Positions 1 to 11,373 of a stretch of 64,000 nucleotides of DNA are shown in pieces. The translations under genes and the position numbers were made by a program. Source of the stretch: Stratiolaelaps scimitus. Lineage: Eukaryota; Arthropoda; Arachnida; Mesostigmata; Laelapidae. Location of the stretch: assembly GCA_019614645.1 (NCBI GenBank), contig JABWDB010000037.1, positions 2,046,001 through 2,110,000 on the forward strand, in the 5' to 3' direction. How positions within the stretch are numbered: the stretch's first letter is position 1; every line of letters starts with the position of its first letter. A model generated the notes under the pieces. The model was not told where the DNA came from and did not search any database. It saw nothing but the letters and a program-made list of their open reading frames with translations.

Positions 1-385
1 TAAGCATTGGTTGTGTCCGATGTTGGAATAATGAAATGGTGATTGTACACCCATTTGACAACAACATTGGCGTCACACACACATGCACATACACAAGTTC
101 GTCGACAGATGCAAACAATATATATATATATATGTGTACATGCATTGAGGCGAATATTGTTTATATTACATATGTGCAACATATCTATGTATGCACAGTT
201 TGGTCAAAACGGGCCGACGGATTGACTGCGGATAGAGTATAAATAGTACCTTGTTGATATATATATATATATATATAGTAATAATCGCATCACACTGTCT
301 AAGACCGACAGAAACACATGGCCCAGAAGAAGATGTCGCACCGTTCGACCGTAACGTCTCCCACGCAAACGGAGAACGCTGTAAG

Positions 386-550
<165 letters not shown>

Positions 551-551
551 T

Positions 552-2440
552 TGAGGAAATACGTTTGAGAAGTGAACAAACAACAGCTCGTCTATGCCTA
601 TCAACATATCCATCAATTCGTTCGTTCAGCAGAGCCTACCTTGCATTGTATACATAGATAGATACTGTTGCCATTTGCCGATTCTTCTTCGCGCTGCTCC
701 GCCCATTGCCATTCGTTTGTTCTAACGCCTCTCTCTGTCTTGGCCTGTTCAAGCCCGTAAATGTGCTCCCGTTGTTGACGTGTTCACTGTTAGCCCATAG
801 CGCTACCGCGCGGGCGCGCGCGTCCCATGTCATGGACGTTGTCTTTGCGCCGACCACGGCGCCGACGGCTGTCTGTGTATTCACCGGTATATATAATATT
901 TGTGTAAGGGGCATTCGATTGTCTCAACCACCACCACCATCTCCTCGTTACCCCACTCTCTGTCCGTCAGTCTCGTTGTCAGTTATCTTCTTCTTCTTTT
1001 TCTACTTCTTGTTCATTCAACAAACATCGTCCACCTTTATGTTTGTTCCATGAAGCCGGACGAGCTTCATGGAACTGGTAGCTGACTGCGTTTGCTTTTC
1101 GCTGCCGGCGTTCGATTCTTGTGAGGATTCTTGCCGTGGTGCGTTGGGGGTCTGTTGTCAGCTGTGATTCATCATTCGAATCTGGTTGTTGCTGTTGTAT
1201 GACTGAATGACTCCGGTGGATTATTCAGAGGAGCGTGATGCGTCAACCAGCATTACCGGTGCGAACAGTGACCGTCAACGGTGGAGGAGCCGCTCGACGC
1301 GGACTGATATGGCGCGACTCGATGGGGCGAGCTAATAATAGATAATATCATCAGCAGCTGCAGAAGAAGATGAGGCCGCTATGAATCAAATATCGAATCA
1401 CAAGATGACCAGTGAATATTAGGAACGTATTTCGTGTTCCATGTTGTTATAACAAAGTTCATTATATATATATATATATATATTGTCTGCTTAGAGAGTT
1501 TCTGAGCGACGAGCGAGAGTTCAGTCAAATATCGAGTTGAGGCTGGTGGACGTCGTCAGCCTGCATGCGCCGCGCAGGCCCGATGAAGTCATGAATAACT
1601 CATTAAGTTAGCCGCCGACGCCGGACTCGTTAAAGCCAGCAGGCTAACGGAGTAGAGGGACCTATATCCAGGTGGGGGCGAACCCCTATGTGTACCTTCT
1701 CACGTTATATATATATATATATATGTCAATCTCTCTGGTTGTATCTATCGAAATTTGCAGTGATGCCTCGGGGGCACTGAGTGACAACACTAAGGCCACC
1801 GAAGGTCTCTTCGACACTGACTAACGCATAAATTAGCGCACAGTGATCCCCCCCACACCCCGTCACGACACCTCACCATCCTGCTACGAATTGCATCGCC
1901 TCGTCGATCAGCTCGTGCTGTGTCACGTTCCGATTAACTGTGAGTTGCTCGTAGAGGCAGATCCGCCGATCTCAAGCTTAGTCCCTGCTCGATCTGTCTG
2001 TCTGAGTGGGTGTATTCATTCATTTCCAAAATAGACGAGAACTGAGAGGTCCCCCATCCCGGACATCGTTTCCAGGTGTTGTTCGTTAGGGGGACATGCA
2101 CGCTGATCTTAACGGGTCGTTGAGACAGTCTCTCGGCTGGCACTACTCACGGCAGCACTGTTCGACCGCGCCGCCAAATGCTGGTCCACCTCATTCAGGG
2201 TGGAAGGAAGGATGGGACCTATAGCAGCCGTCGCATCGATCCTAGTAGTTACCGCTGATGGTAGTAGTAGTAGTTATACAGGAGGGACGAATCTTAGTCG
2301 CCCACGAGCGACGATACCCTTGGCCGACGGCCATGGTAGACTCGAGCGACATCCGATAGAGCTCGATAGAGATGACCTGTCCTTCCAAGAATCCTGCACA
2401 CGTTCCTGGTGCCCTACGCCAACGAGTATTGACTAAACAG
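552..2440. other. No supported gene; two (AT)n arrays
   Basis: Past the CAG repeat I see no frame with both a start context and splice or stop logic. The stretch holds (AT)n arrays near 1463-1482 and 1706-1724 and short GC-rich pieces (for example 810-830 and 1540-1620). Confidence 0.5.
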
Positions 2441-2540
2441 TGACAGTCATTTACTGGCTTTCTATAATAGTGTGCCACACACACATCCAGGGTTGTATCT
2501 CTCCTTGGGTGTCTCTCTCTGTGTTCCATCTTTGTTTCAG

Positions 2541-2687
2541 TTCAGAAGAGAGCTTTTGCGGCGCACCAAAGAACGACCACTGTGCTGAACACGCAGCTAA
2601 AGTTGAATGGTTGTATCTTGTATATATATGGGGGACCCTTAAGAGCTGCATACCTAAGGCTAGTGTCCAAACACAATATGCAGATAC

Positions 2688-2726
<39 letters not shown>

Positions 2727-2982
2727 TGCTGGCACTACCGTATTGGCTATGCTACCCAGCACATCTGTCAGCTACTATAAAGGTTTCATTGTGACAACGT
2801 TAGGTGACACTGGTATCTCTGCACCTGCTACTGATGCCGCTGGTTCCATCGCTATGCGATACGAGCTAATGAAGGAGCGCTCTGTTACAGATATTTTTAA
2901 CCCCTATGAAGATTCTATGTCCATACACACAGCTCAAACGGTCGAGTTTAAGCGAGAGAGAGGACTCGGGAGACCGAGCTGA
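2541..2982 (+). CDS. Candidate exon, open frame crossing an (AT)n array
   Basis: Unrecognised. A textbook acceptor motif (a pyrimidine-rich stretch from about 2510 ending TTTGTTTCAG at 2540) is followed by a frame that is open to a TGA at 2980-2982. The frame starts in phase (one base, then TCA GAA GAG). The first part has an acidic, cysteine-containing stretch (SEESFCGAPKNDHCAEHAAK). It then crosses an (AT)n array at about 2697-2726, which would encode alternating Ile-Tyr, and resumes with a well-mixed segment containing AMLPSTSVSYYKGFIVTT and later IFNPYEDSMSIHTAQ. Codons after the array have a mixed, coding-like third position. A microsatellite inside a coding exon is unusual, so two separate exons or pure chance are alternatives. 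No clear donor was found before the stop. Confidence 0.2.
2697..2726. repeat. (AT)n microsatellite
   Basis: About 15 AT units, preceded by a short imperfect AT stretch from 2688. It lies inside the candidate exon frame and keeps that frame open. Confidence 0.9.
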
Positions 2983-3672
2983 CGATCGATAGCGGGATGA
3001 TTCATAAAGGTAACGCACCAGAAGCAAGAAAGCCAGGAGAGAGCCCCCCGGTGGTGCCCTGCTCAATGTTGGGTGCTCTTCCGAACTCAGCCTTCTTCTC
3101 AACTAAACAATCCGATCCTATATTTTAATCGTAGGCGTCATCGTCATGTGCGTGATCTATTTGTTCCGTCCACATGGGATGTATCCATATATATATATAT
3201 ATATATAGTTGGTTAGTTAGTTAATCAGCCCTGTGCGCTGGGTGTCAGAGATACGAAAATACCGGCCTTCCCTCGTTTGGCCTGCTCCAGCCGGTGCAAC
3301 TCTTCGCCGTCGAGCCAATATCAACGGGCAAGACAACCGCTGCCGCCGCCGCCGCCGCCCCTCCTCTCTGCCTGATTTGTTCTACTGGCGTAAGCTGACA
3401 CCAGTAGAAGTAGTATTAGTCTCGGTAGTCGTCGTTGCCTCAACAGAAATAAATAGCTACACAGAACCATACTATCTAGAAGCTGGAACAAAGCGAACCA
3501 GCAGCGGCGTGTGTGTGGGGGGGGGGGTGCGCTTGGAGATTTACGCAGTTGTTTGTAAAGTTGTTGGTCGCGTTGCTTGTAAATCCAACATTCAGACTCG
3601 AAGGAACCGTCGAAAGGCTTTCTTTTCTATGTCGACACCGACAGCGGAGTACGAACAGTGGAGCGTCGGTGA

Positions 3673-4110
3673 GCAACATCGCCTTTTACGGGCGACGCCG
3701 TTCGGGTAACGGCAACCTGCTCAAATGAAGACACATGCCGATCTGACACCGAGAGAGTGGAGCAGGACAACCAAGTCAGTCCTCAGCCGAGCTCAACCGA
3801 ACTCGCGAGGCCTGAGGGGGCTCACTTACTTCGAGAGGCGGCGGCGGCGGCGGCAGCAGCGGCAGCAACAGTAGCAAAGCAGGAGCTGAACGCAAGGTCC
3901 AAAACTGAAAGACATCGGCAGGTCTGGTCCGAAGACGAAGCCAATGAGGTACTGAAGTCGATGCGATCCTGTTGCGCGCTCGAGGGAACGACGGCATTCA
4001 AAGGAACCATCGATGCCATCACATACCTCTCTCCTTCACCATATGTCTCCTTCTCGTCCTTCTCTCTATCTATCTCTCTAAGGCTTTCCGTGTACCTTAG
4101 TTGGTCCTAG
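3673..4110 (+). CDS. Candidate exon with alanine run
   Basis: Unrecognised. The frame is open from just after a TGA at 3670-3672 to a TAG at 4108-4110. Its middle is hydrophilic and protein-like: a Ser/Gln/Glu-rich lead, an Ala run of about 11 residues encoded by mixed GCG/GCA codons (3838-3873), then KQELNARSKTERHRQVWSED and further charged residues. The last 80 bases decay into CT-rich sequence, so a real exon would have to end earlier. GAG|GTACTG at about 3948-3956 is a weak donor candidate. No in-frame ATG precedes the charged region, so it would need to be an internal exon, and an acceptor is not obvious. A chance frame is a serious alternative. Confidence 0.2.
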   Translation, partial: ATSPFTGDAVRVTATCSNEDTCRSDTERVEQDNQVSPQPSSTELARPEGAHLLREAAAAAAAAAATVAKQELNARSKTERHRQVWSEDEANEVLKSMRSCCALEGTTAFKGTIDAITYLSPSPYVSFSSFSLSISLRLSVYLSWS

Positions 4111-4186
4111 GTGTCCTAGCTTACTGCGACCACGACAGCGACTACGGCCGCTGACAAACTCCTTCGCCTCGTACACCTGTGTGGCT

Positions 4187-4525
4187 ATGGGGGCGCGTGT
4201 CGTAAAGTTGTCTCTATGGGCTCGCACTGTGTTCACCACTAGAGCAACTTCGAAGTCTATCGTAACCACTGCCCCTTATCGCTACCGTAAGGAACCACCA
4301 CCACCATCGAGAGGAGGATATCCCATATCCAAGAATCCATCGAATCGAACCAGCGGCACCGACCCCGCTTCATCCACACTTCATCTCTCCGACGGTACGT
4401 TCCCGTTACGACGGAAAGCCTCCTCCAGCCTAAAGGAATCTCCCCTTTTCTCTCGTACGAGGCCCACGGAATGGGAGGCCGACGCGCTCCTTAACAACAA
4501 ACGCAGCAGCGGCTTCACTGCTTGA
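4187..4525 (+). CDS. Candidate small ORF, 112 codons plus stop
   Basis: Unrecognised. It begins at an ATG in a strong context (G at -3, G at +4) and stops at TGA 4523-4525. The protein would be hydrophilic and Ser/Pro/Arg-rich, with a run of four prolines near residue 40 and a charged tail containing RRKASSSLKESPLFSRTR, the sort of composition seen in disordered regions. There is no signal peptide or membrane segment. It follows another plus-strand candidate by less than 100 bases, in a different frame, and precedes the small Gly/Arg-rich frame at 4753. They could be pieces of one locus, but I see no splice pair that joins them cleanly. Confidence 0.2.
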   Translation: MGARVVKLSLWARTVFTTRATSKSIVTTAPYRYRKEPPPPSRGGYPISKNPSNRTSGTDPASSTLHLSDGTFPLRRKASSSLKESPLFSRTRPTEWEADALLNNKRSSGFTA

Positions 4526-4752
4526 TCATCATACAGCTTCGAATGCAGCGAACGGTAGATGACGTTGGTGCGAGGCAGGGCAGAGCCCGTAGATCTGGCA
4601 TGCCCCGTTGACGCATACTATCAGACGCATGGAACATCGAAGACTCAGCAGCAGCAGCAACGAAGATATGTCCTCAACAGCATTGGGTAAGGCGTGGTGA
4701 ACGCGCTGCAAGTCCATTGAAAAGGCCGTAAAAAAACTACGAAGATGCAGCA

Positions 4753-4926
4753 ATGAAGGAGGCGGCGGTGGGGGGTGGCGGCAGCGGCAGCAGCATCGCG
4801 GTGCTGCCGGAGCTCCCGCGCCTGAGCCTGCAACAGCACAGCGGACGGAGGTCGGGGGCCGACAGGGGGTCGTTTGCTGGGGCTCGGAGACTGGGCATGG
4901 TCTGCTGCCGTCCGGGGGGAGCTTAG
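4753..4926 (+). CDS. Candidate small ORF, 57 codons, Gly/Arg-rich
   Basis: Unrecognised. It runs from an ATG to TAG 4924-4926, with an in-frame stop just upstream (TAA at about 4731), so the ATG is the first possible start. The start is Gly/Ser-rich, the middle reads LPELPRLSLQQHSGRR, and the end is basic (FAGARRLG). The local sequence is GC-rich and low in stops on both strands; the minus strand also has a long frame here, which lowers confidence. It could be a short first coding exon or a chance frame. Confidence 0.17.
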   Translation: MKEAAVGGGGSGSSIAVLPELPRLSLQQHSGRRSGADRGSFAGARRLGMVCCRPGGA

Positions 4927-4929
4927 CCG

Positions 4930-6620
4930 GCCGGTAGAACAGTTCCTGCTATTGTTGGTTTGCTGGCGTAATGTTCTTTCCAGTACGGTGGCCCCATACT
5001 GGCTGCGGGAAGGCGAGACTACTACAACTACCATAGCCACTACTCTGCGATATACTACCAAGGGGCATATCCGGTAGTGTAATAAATAGCTGCTGCTGCT
5101 GCTGCTGCAACTACATATGGTGGTAGGGCGGGACGGCCAGTGAAGCGGAAATAGATATGTACTTCGAGTAGGCGTCAAGTAACCGTAGTGCATGGGTAAG
5201 ACGACTCTCGGAAGGGCGGCTCCGCCGCTCACCAGTTAGCCGGCGCAGAACTATGAGGAGGAGGAATGAACTTCGGGGGCACACACTTCGGGGGTTGAGG
5301 TCTGTATGAAGTGGATAGGCCAAAGATGCCTGTTCGGGAAGGCTATGGCGACGATACGAGGCCATCGCGAAGCAAGGAAAGGTTGGGGGGGGGGGGGGCG
5401 CAGACGTTATGAGATGAGATACTATGGCGGAAGCTCGGGGGTAGTCAGTTGGGGGTATCACATCGTATCATATCGCATCGAGATGGTGGCCGTGGCCGGT
5501 CCTGATGTTCCCGGCAACGCCAAGGCGTCCAGATATGATATAATTTATAGATAGCTCCGGTAACAACATCCACACAACGCAAGAGTCCGCTCGTTCGACG
5601 CTGCCCTCGGCCGGATTTCATCGTCATCGTTGAAACAGGCCAGAGGTCGCTGGAGCTGGATGGAAGCTTGCGCCGCGCAAGTGGCTGATGGTTAGAACAG
5701 CACCAGCCTATGAGCAGGCAATACCTCTTCGGCCAGGTCGGCGCCCCTTCCTACGCAATGCCTCGACGCGCGTATATATATATATATATGTGTAGTGGTA
5801 TAGTCTCATTGGCTACAGCAGACGCTTGTAGTCGAATCCCCCAAGCAGGGCTTTACCGCCGCCGCCACCGCGACCGCCGGCATCGCCTAAAGTGCAGCTC
5901 AAATGATTAATTGTCTACAGCCCCAGCCTTCTCTATACTCAATCTCTCTCTCTCTCAGACGCTTCTCCTCAACCTTGTGCTTGTATCAACCATAACTAGA
6001 CTTGTACCTATAATAGTGCTGGTATTAGCCAGAGCCTTCGTTCTCCCACCATGTTCTCACTGCCTTTACCCTGTCCTGGTCCTGGACCAGGTTTCCGTCT
6101 CATCCAGGTTGCAGCCTCTGTCGAGTGTTGGTCCTCCTTCAACTCTTTTTCATCCCATTCCCTCTAGCGACGTCTGGCCTGAACAGGACTACCCGGACGC
6201 CGGTGGGAGCGGACTCCCATTTTGTGAAAATTGCCGAAGTCTATTGCTCCTATCTATAAGTGAAGCTTATTATTATTATTATTATTACTGTTTAAACTGT
6301 ACTTTTGTTATTGGATCTGAGCCACGGTTCAAGATCCCCCCTCGTCGTGGTAACACTCTCGATTGCCATCAGCAGAGTGTGGCGATTATAACCAGCATCA
6401 CGACTGCCATTGCTAGTAGACGGTGACGCGTGCACGGGGGCAAAATGCATCCTGGCGAATCATCTATCCAACTATAATAATAGATCAAGGAGATTTCCGA
6501 ACCTTGGATCGAAAAAGCGATCTGCCTTAAGGTGATGTCTCCAACCGACCGAGCGGCGATATAGAAACAAGGCGGCTACGCCTGAGAGGCAATCGCTTTC
6601 GTTTAAACAAATCTCCCTCC
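4930..6620. other. No supported gene
   Basis: The stretch holds a G13 run at about 5386-5398, a short (AT)n at 5772-5790, a (TTA)n tract at 6268-6287 and CT-rich pieces near 5943-5957. No frame has both a start context and exon boundaries. Confidence 0.45.
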
Positions 6621-6621
6621 T

Positions 6622-6629
6622 CCCCCCCC

Positions 6630-6678
<49 letters not shown>
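6622..6678. repeat. Compound C10-(TC)n-(TA)n microsatellite
   Basis: A poly-C run passes into (TC)n and then about 17 TA units, a stacked compound repeat with no interruption. Confidence 0.95.
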
Positions 6679-6679
<1 letters not shown>

Positions 6680-6879
6680 GCTAAATCACATATTACTATA
6701 TGTTATGCAAGAACTAACAACCCCCCCCCCCGCCTAGTTAATCTACACAGTTGAGTAAAGAAGCAGATAAATTGCACGACTCACCGCAAACTATAATATA
6801 ACCGACCACAAATAGCCGCCGACAAATGACTCGAATAACGAGCTAGCTTTTGTTTTCTAGTTGCTTGGGAGAGTGCATA

Positions 6880-6882
<3 letters not shown>

Positions 6883-6917
<35 letters not shown>
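6883..6917. repeat. (AT)n microsatellite, followed by (GTT)n
   Basis: About 17 AT units; a (GTT)n tract of 8 units follows at about 6930-6953. Confidence 0.95.
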
Positions 6918-6919
<2 letters not shown>

Positions 6920-7014
6920 CTCCTTACTCGTTGTTGTTGTTGTTGTTGTTGTTGCTGCTGGTTATATGATCATTATACTTTCTACAGATATCAACGAAAT
7001 TCTCCGGTCCGACC

Positions 7015-7060
7015 CAACATTTAACGTCCACGGAACTGCTTTCAGCATTCTTCAGATATC
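7015..7060 (-). repeat. SINE-C tail fragment
   Basis: Shares the string AACATTTAACG plus the pattern ACGGAACTGCTTTCAGCATTC with the minus-oriented SINE-C copies at 22765 and 63085. Only the tail part is present, directly next to a SINE-B copy. Confidence 0.55.
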
Positions 7061-7078
7061 ATTCAAATTGTTTTGTTC

Positions 7079-7330
7079 CAGCTGAGCCTCAGCTGACCAT
7101 CCGCTATAAGACAGGCCTCAGCTCTTTAGATATTACTATAAGTACCTGGTGGGGCCACCGTCGCTTATTTTTCTCTACCTTACTCGTACCTGGCACGAAT
7201 CTTCAGATAAACGAACATGATAAAGAACTCGAATAAGATTCTCCAATGCGTCCGACACTAGGATTCGAACCCAAGCCACACGTCCCTCCGGCCTACCAGT
7301 CGAAGACGCTCACCACTGGAGACCATCCAG
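7079..7330 (-). repeat. SINE-B copy 1, tRNA-derived
   Basis: About 250 bases matching a second copy at 62534-62770 along the whole length, including CAGGCCTCAGC, a CTCTACCTTACTCGTACCTGG block and a tRNA-like end. On the minus strand the tRNA-like part comes first and carries a good RNA polymerase III B box (GGTTCGAATCC, complement of 7261-7271) after an A-box-like region. The order, tRNA-like head then unrelated body, is that of a tRNA-derived SINE. I see no clear poly-A tail or target-site duplication. Confidence 0.75.
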
Positions 7331-7759
7331 CGGACTCATTCTACAAATATCCCAGTTCAAAACTATGCATAAATATCAAAACTCATTCAACAGATAGCCC
7401 AAAGGTTACTATCAACTACACGAGAGGCACGTGTAAGCGATATTTTCAATGTAAACATGCTTGTACGTTGACTTTCTTGTAGTTTTTTTCTGTCCACCAG
7501 AGATACTCCAATCTCGCATGGAGAGTGAGGGTCGGTCGATCCAGTGCAATGGTAACGAGATGTGTTCACGTGGATGACAAAGAACACTTAGGGTACGTCT
7601 GCGACGTCTGCACGAGCCGTATTTCATAAACCTGGTCCCGCTGACTGCGAGACGCGAGCAATGCCAGAGTACGGGCCGGGCCGGTTCCGCCTGCCTGACC
7701 TGTTGTTTTTTGCCAGCCAGGCCAACTAGTCAGGCCAACTACAACACGACTACACATCT

Positions 7760-10700
7760 TTGGCTTTCCTTAACATTAATCTGATGTTGTTTAAACAAAA
7801 AATATGTCCTACACAAGTCCTATCATTTGACGTTGGCGTTCCCAACGCGTAACGCTACCCATGTCTGCCTGCTGGGGGAATCCAGCCGCTCATGTCTCCA
7901 CCGCGCTCTAACTATACCACACTGCCATCCGCTGTGTTTAGCCCATCTTCGTGAGTTCTTCTCGAAGTCTCCAAGTCTATTATTACCGCTGGAGACGGAG
8001 TTGTTATTAGTTCATATTGAATTTTTTGGGTGCAACTACGCCCACCGCCACGTCATGCGATGAACCTCGCTTCGACTGTCATCTTGGCATAGAATTCGTT
8101 TGTTTCGTTCGTCGTGAATCGATACAATCGTAATGAATGAACGTGTTAAAAATTTATATCATATAATTAGCTGGTTCATGGTAAATACATGGTTGTGTAA
8201 CGCTCGTGAAAGTGATGATTAGGACCGACTCTGTCGAAACTAGTAATTGTCCTTTGTAAGGTAAACCTGTGATATATTTTCCTGATTTATTCAGTCTCCG
8301 TCCAAAGAAGCCACTGCTTGAATGCATCGGCAATAATCAACACCAGCTCGTTAGAATTCCACTAATTAATCAGCTACCGCACATAGGTAGTGCTGCAGAT
8401 GGGTGTCGGTTGAACTTGAATTGATTTGCTTGAAGCAAAAAAAAAGCGCAAAACATAATCCCCGTTAAAATAATCTCTCAATCAATTAACAATAGCTTTC
8501 GCTTTGTTTAAATAAAAATTGACCTTTTAATCACACCCTACACTCCTCAATCAGTGGCGTAGCAAATGCCATTGTTATCCTTATAGAGGATACAAGCCGT
8601 CCACATCGAGAGTATTGATCTCGTGAAGGACAAACAATAACCAACAGCAACATGCGCCACGTAACCGTTAACGCACTTCGTATAAACGAGGATCTACAAC
8701 AAGAACTCGGATCAGTGAGGCTCTCGGCCTTCAGAACTATTACCACAGGAAATGACATCAGCCGGATGAATGATCAGTGCACTACGAGCACGTGTATTGA
8801 ATCGTAAAACGAAGCTATAAGTTATAACCTAAGATATATAAAACAACCCGCCGTTCTTCCTGAGCGTTGCCATTTTGGAGGCCGTGCTAACTATTAGTGC
8901 ATACTGACAAACAACGGCAGAATGTTTACTAAAGTGTGTGTATACACATATAAGTGTATATATTTATATATACATATAAGTATATATATTCAAACATACA
9001 GTAGTTAGCAAGTATTATTTCTAGGGATTATGGTGGGGGGGGGGGGGGGGTGAGGTCAACAATGTCCCGAGGAAGGCGATGGCGAAGTATATATATATAT
9101 ATACGTAGCCAGTCATGCTTAATTTAATGCTGCCTATTTAACAGCTAACAGCTGTTAATGTCATTATACTAGGCCATAAATATTTCAAATCTGTCCGCTC
9201 CTGCTGAAGTCGCAAGCCCAACGTTACATCGTCATCATATTGAGAAGTATTAATTTCACTTTGATTATCCTGGCAGCATTAGATGTTCGTACCGTTTTAT
9301 AGTTAAGGGTAAATCCTGCATGGACAGCAGACTTCACAAGTCGTTGTATTTGCCTGGTTGTGTCCGACTCTTACTGGCTAAACCAGGCACCGATTTTGAC
9401 AGTTGGGGCCACTGACCAGGACCGTCATAAGTATTACTTGAGTCAGCGCCTTGCGGGGACCGCCTGGGCAGTTGGTTCCCAGCCATGTCCTATCCCTGAG
9501 TATATTCGTACACTAATATAGCTTATGTACGATGTGTGTCATTTCTAGCGTTTTGGCCTATAGTCCACTGCATTGTAGCCAGCTTGCATCAACGTTCATC
9601 TGCGATAACAACAACAGCGGCAGCATAATTCCCTCTACCTAAAAACTACGCCGACAGTAGGAGCACCAGGGGCAGCCGGGCCTACAAGAAATATCACCAG
9701 CACAAAACAGCCAAATCTGTTTTACGATTGCATCTAATATATAATATTTACATCACTATAACATCGGGGGCTGGTCGCTGATGTTGGTGCGAACCACAAT
9801 CGAGTTATGTGTGTGTGTGTGTGTACACGTGTTTGTTTCGTTATTCTTGCTATTATTCGTAACACCTCATAGACATAATAACAAGACACAACAACAGTAT
9901 TATCGTCATTATTATCACCATATTCTCAGCTTAGCGAACCACCCGTGTGTTAGTGACCACCCGAGACCTGACTCTGCCGGTTGGTGTCGCTGTCCTGCCG
10001 CGGCGTTCCCACGGTACTGCCGCCTAAAGTGGGAGGTATTGTGGTTGTGGTAGTGGCGGTGGTGGATTTTTTTTTGTTTTCGTCAATCCCGCTCTGTCTT
10101 CCTGTCATGGATAGATACCCCAACCCCACTCTCCCCCAAGATCGCCCCTCATCGAACAAGCGTTCGTGTTGACGACAGCTCGAAGCGGGCAATCGTGTTT
10201 ATACTGGTGAATCATCATGATTGTCGCTGTATTGTCTCATGCCGATTGACGCTGAACGCTGTTGTCCACAAGTGGTAGTCGTTATAAGTAGAAGTATTAT
10301 AGTAATCGCTGGTAGCAGCAGCAGCACCGACATTCGACGTCGTGCCGACGATTTTAGGCTGAATTTAGAGCCATGATATTTGTGACTATGGTTCGCCGAT
10401 TGAAGCTGTTCTTCACAGGATGCCGCAGCCCTGCTTAGCTTCAAATAGTCTAATTAGTTCAGCTTGTGACGCCGCTCTGGGCCCTGTTTCGTCTTCGGCT
10501 GATTGTCGGTACCGCGGAACATCCTGCTAACCAACAGGAAGAGGTGGATTGACGACGAAACGCAAGCTTCGTCTCGAGGAGATCCAAACGAGCTGGCTTC
10601 ATCAGTTCGAAAAGCGTTCACAGAGAGGAACGGATGAAGAGACCCGTTTGGTATCTACTCCCTGCCACTCACTGCTTAGCGACGATGGAAGGAGAGAGAC

Positions 10701-11300
10701 CTCTATATCAGCCTCCGTAGTCACAGAGCAGGTTGACGTGGGACACAGACAAAACCATTATATCCAATGCGCTTAACGTACAGCGGACAGTATTTAATGG
10801 TCAACATGGAAACAGCTGGTGAAGATCGGTGCTGGTCGTTTACGTGTCCACCCCCCGCGCCCCCACGACTCCCCCCCGGCGAACATCAGTACGGATGACT
10901 GCGCAGCGGGATGTTATCGCAGTGATTTCGACAAACAGAGCGCTACTCAAAGACTGATACGTGTATGTGTGTGTGATTAAACTCAATGGCGTGTATCAAG
11001 AAGGAGCTGTTTAAGGACAAACAACAGATGTGTTATTAGGGGTAATTGAAATCGTTGATTACTAACTGTCACCTTGGTGTGTCCTGATAGCATCGATGAC
11101 TGGGAAGGTGACACGCGAAAAGGTTATGTTTGTGAAGCATTATGTATAACGAACTTTGAACATTATCTATCAATTATAAATACCCAATCAGCTAGCCCAT
11201 GGCCAGTCCCACGACTCATTAAGCATGCCAGTATATCCGGAGGAGACCGTGCGTTTGAAAAAATTTCCTCCTCTAAAGAAAAAGTGTATCATTGGAGGCA
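7760..11300. other. No supported gene; AT-rich in 8.1-9.4 kb
   Basis: The stretch contains imperfect AT arrays at about 8938-8990 and 9088-9105, an 18-base poly-G run near 9033-9050, a (GT)n at 9809-9825 and a poly-T of 9 near 10067. A 75-codon minus-strand frame at 8531-8758 was examined and not accepted. No splice-bounded exon is seen. Confidence 0.45.
9033..9050 (+). repeat. Poly-G run of about 18
   Basis: An uninterrupted run of G, the longest in the window, with the potential to form quadruplex-type structures. Confidence 0.95.
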
Positions 11301-11313
11301 TATATATATATGC

Positions 11314-11316
<3 letters not shown>

Positions 11317-11371
<55 letters not shown>
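11317..11371. repeat. Long (AT)27 microsatellite with palindromic flanks
   Basis: An uninterrupted AT array of about 54 bases. The flanks CCTAA and TTAGG are themselves inverted repeats, so the whole block is one extended palindrome able to form a cruciform. Confidence 0.95.

Positions 11372-11373
<2 letters not shown>

Noticed and set aside
8531..8758. 75-codon minus-strand frame that resembled a transposon protein fragment
   Set aside because: No catalytic motif or family signature could be seen.
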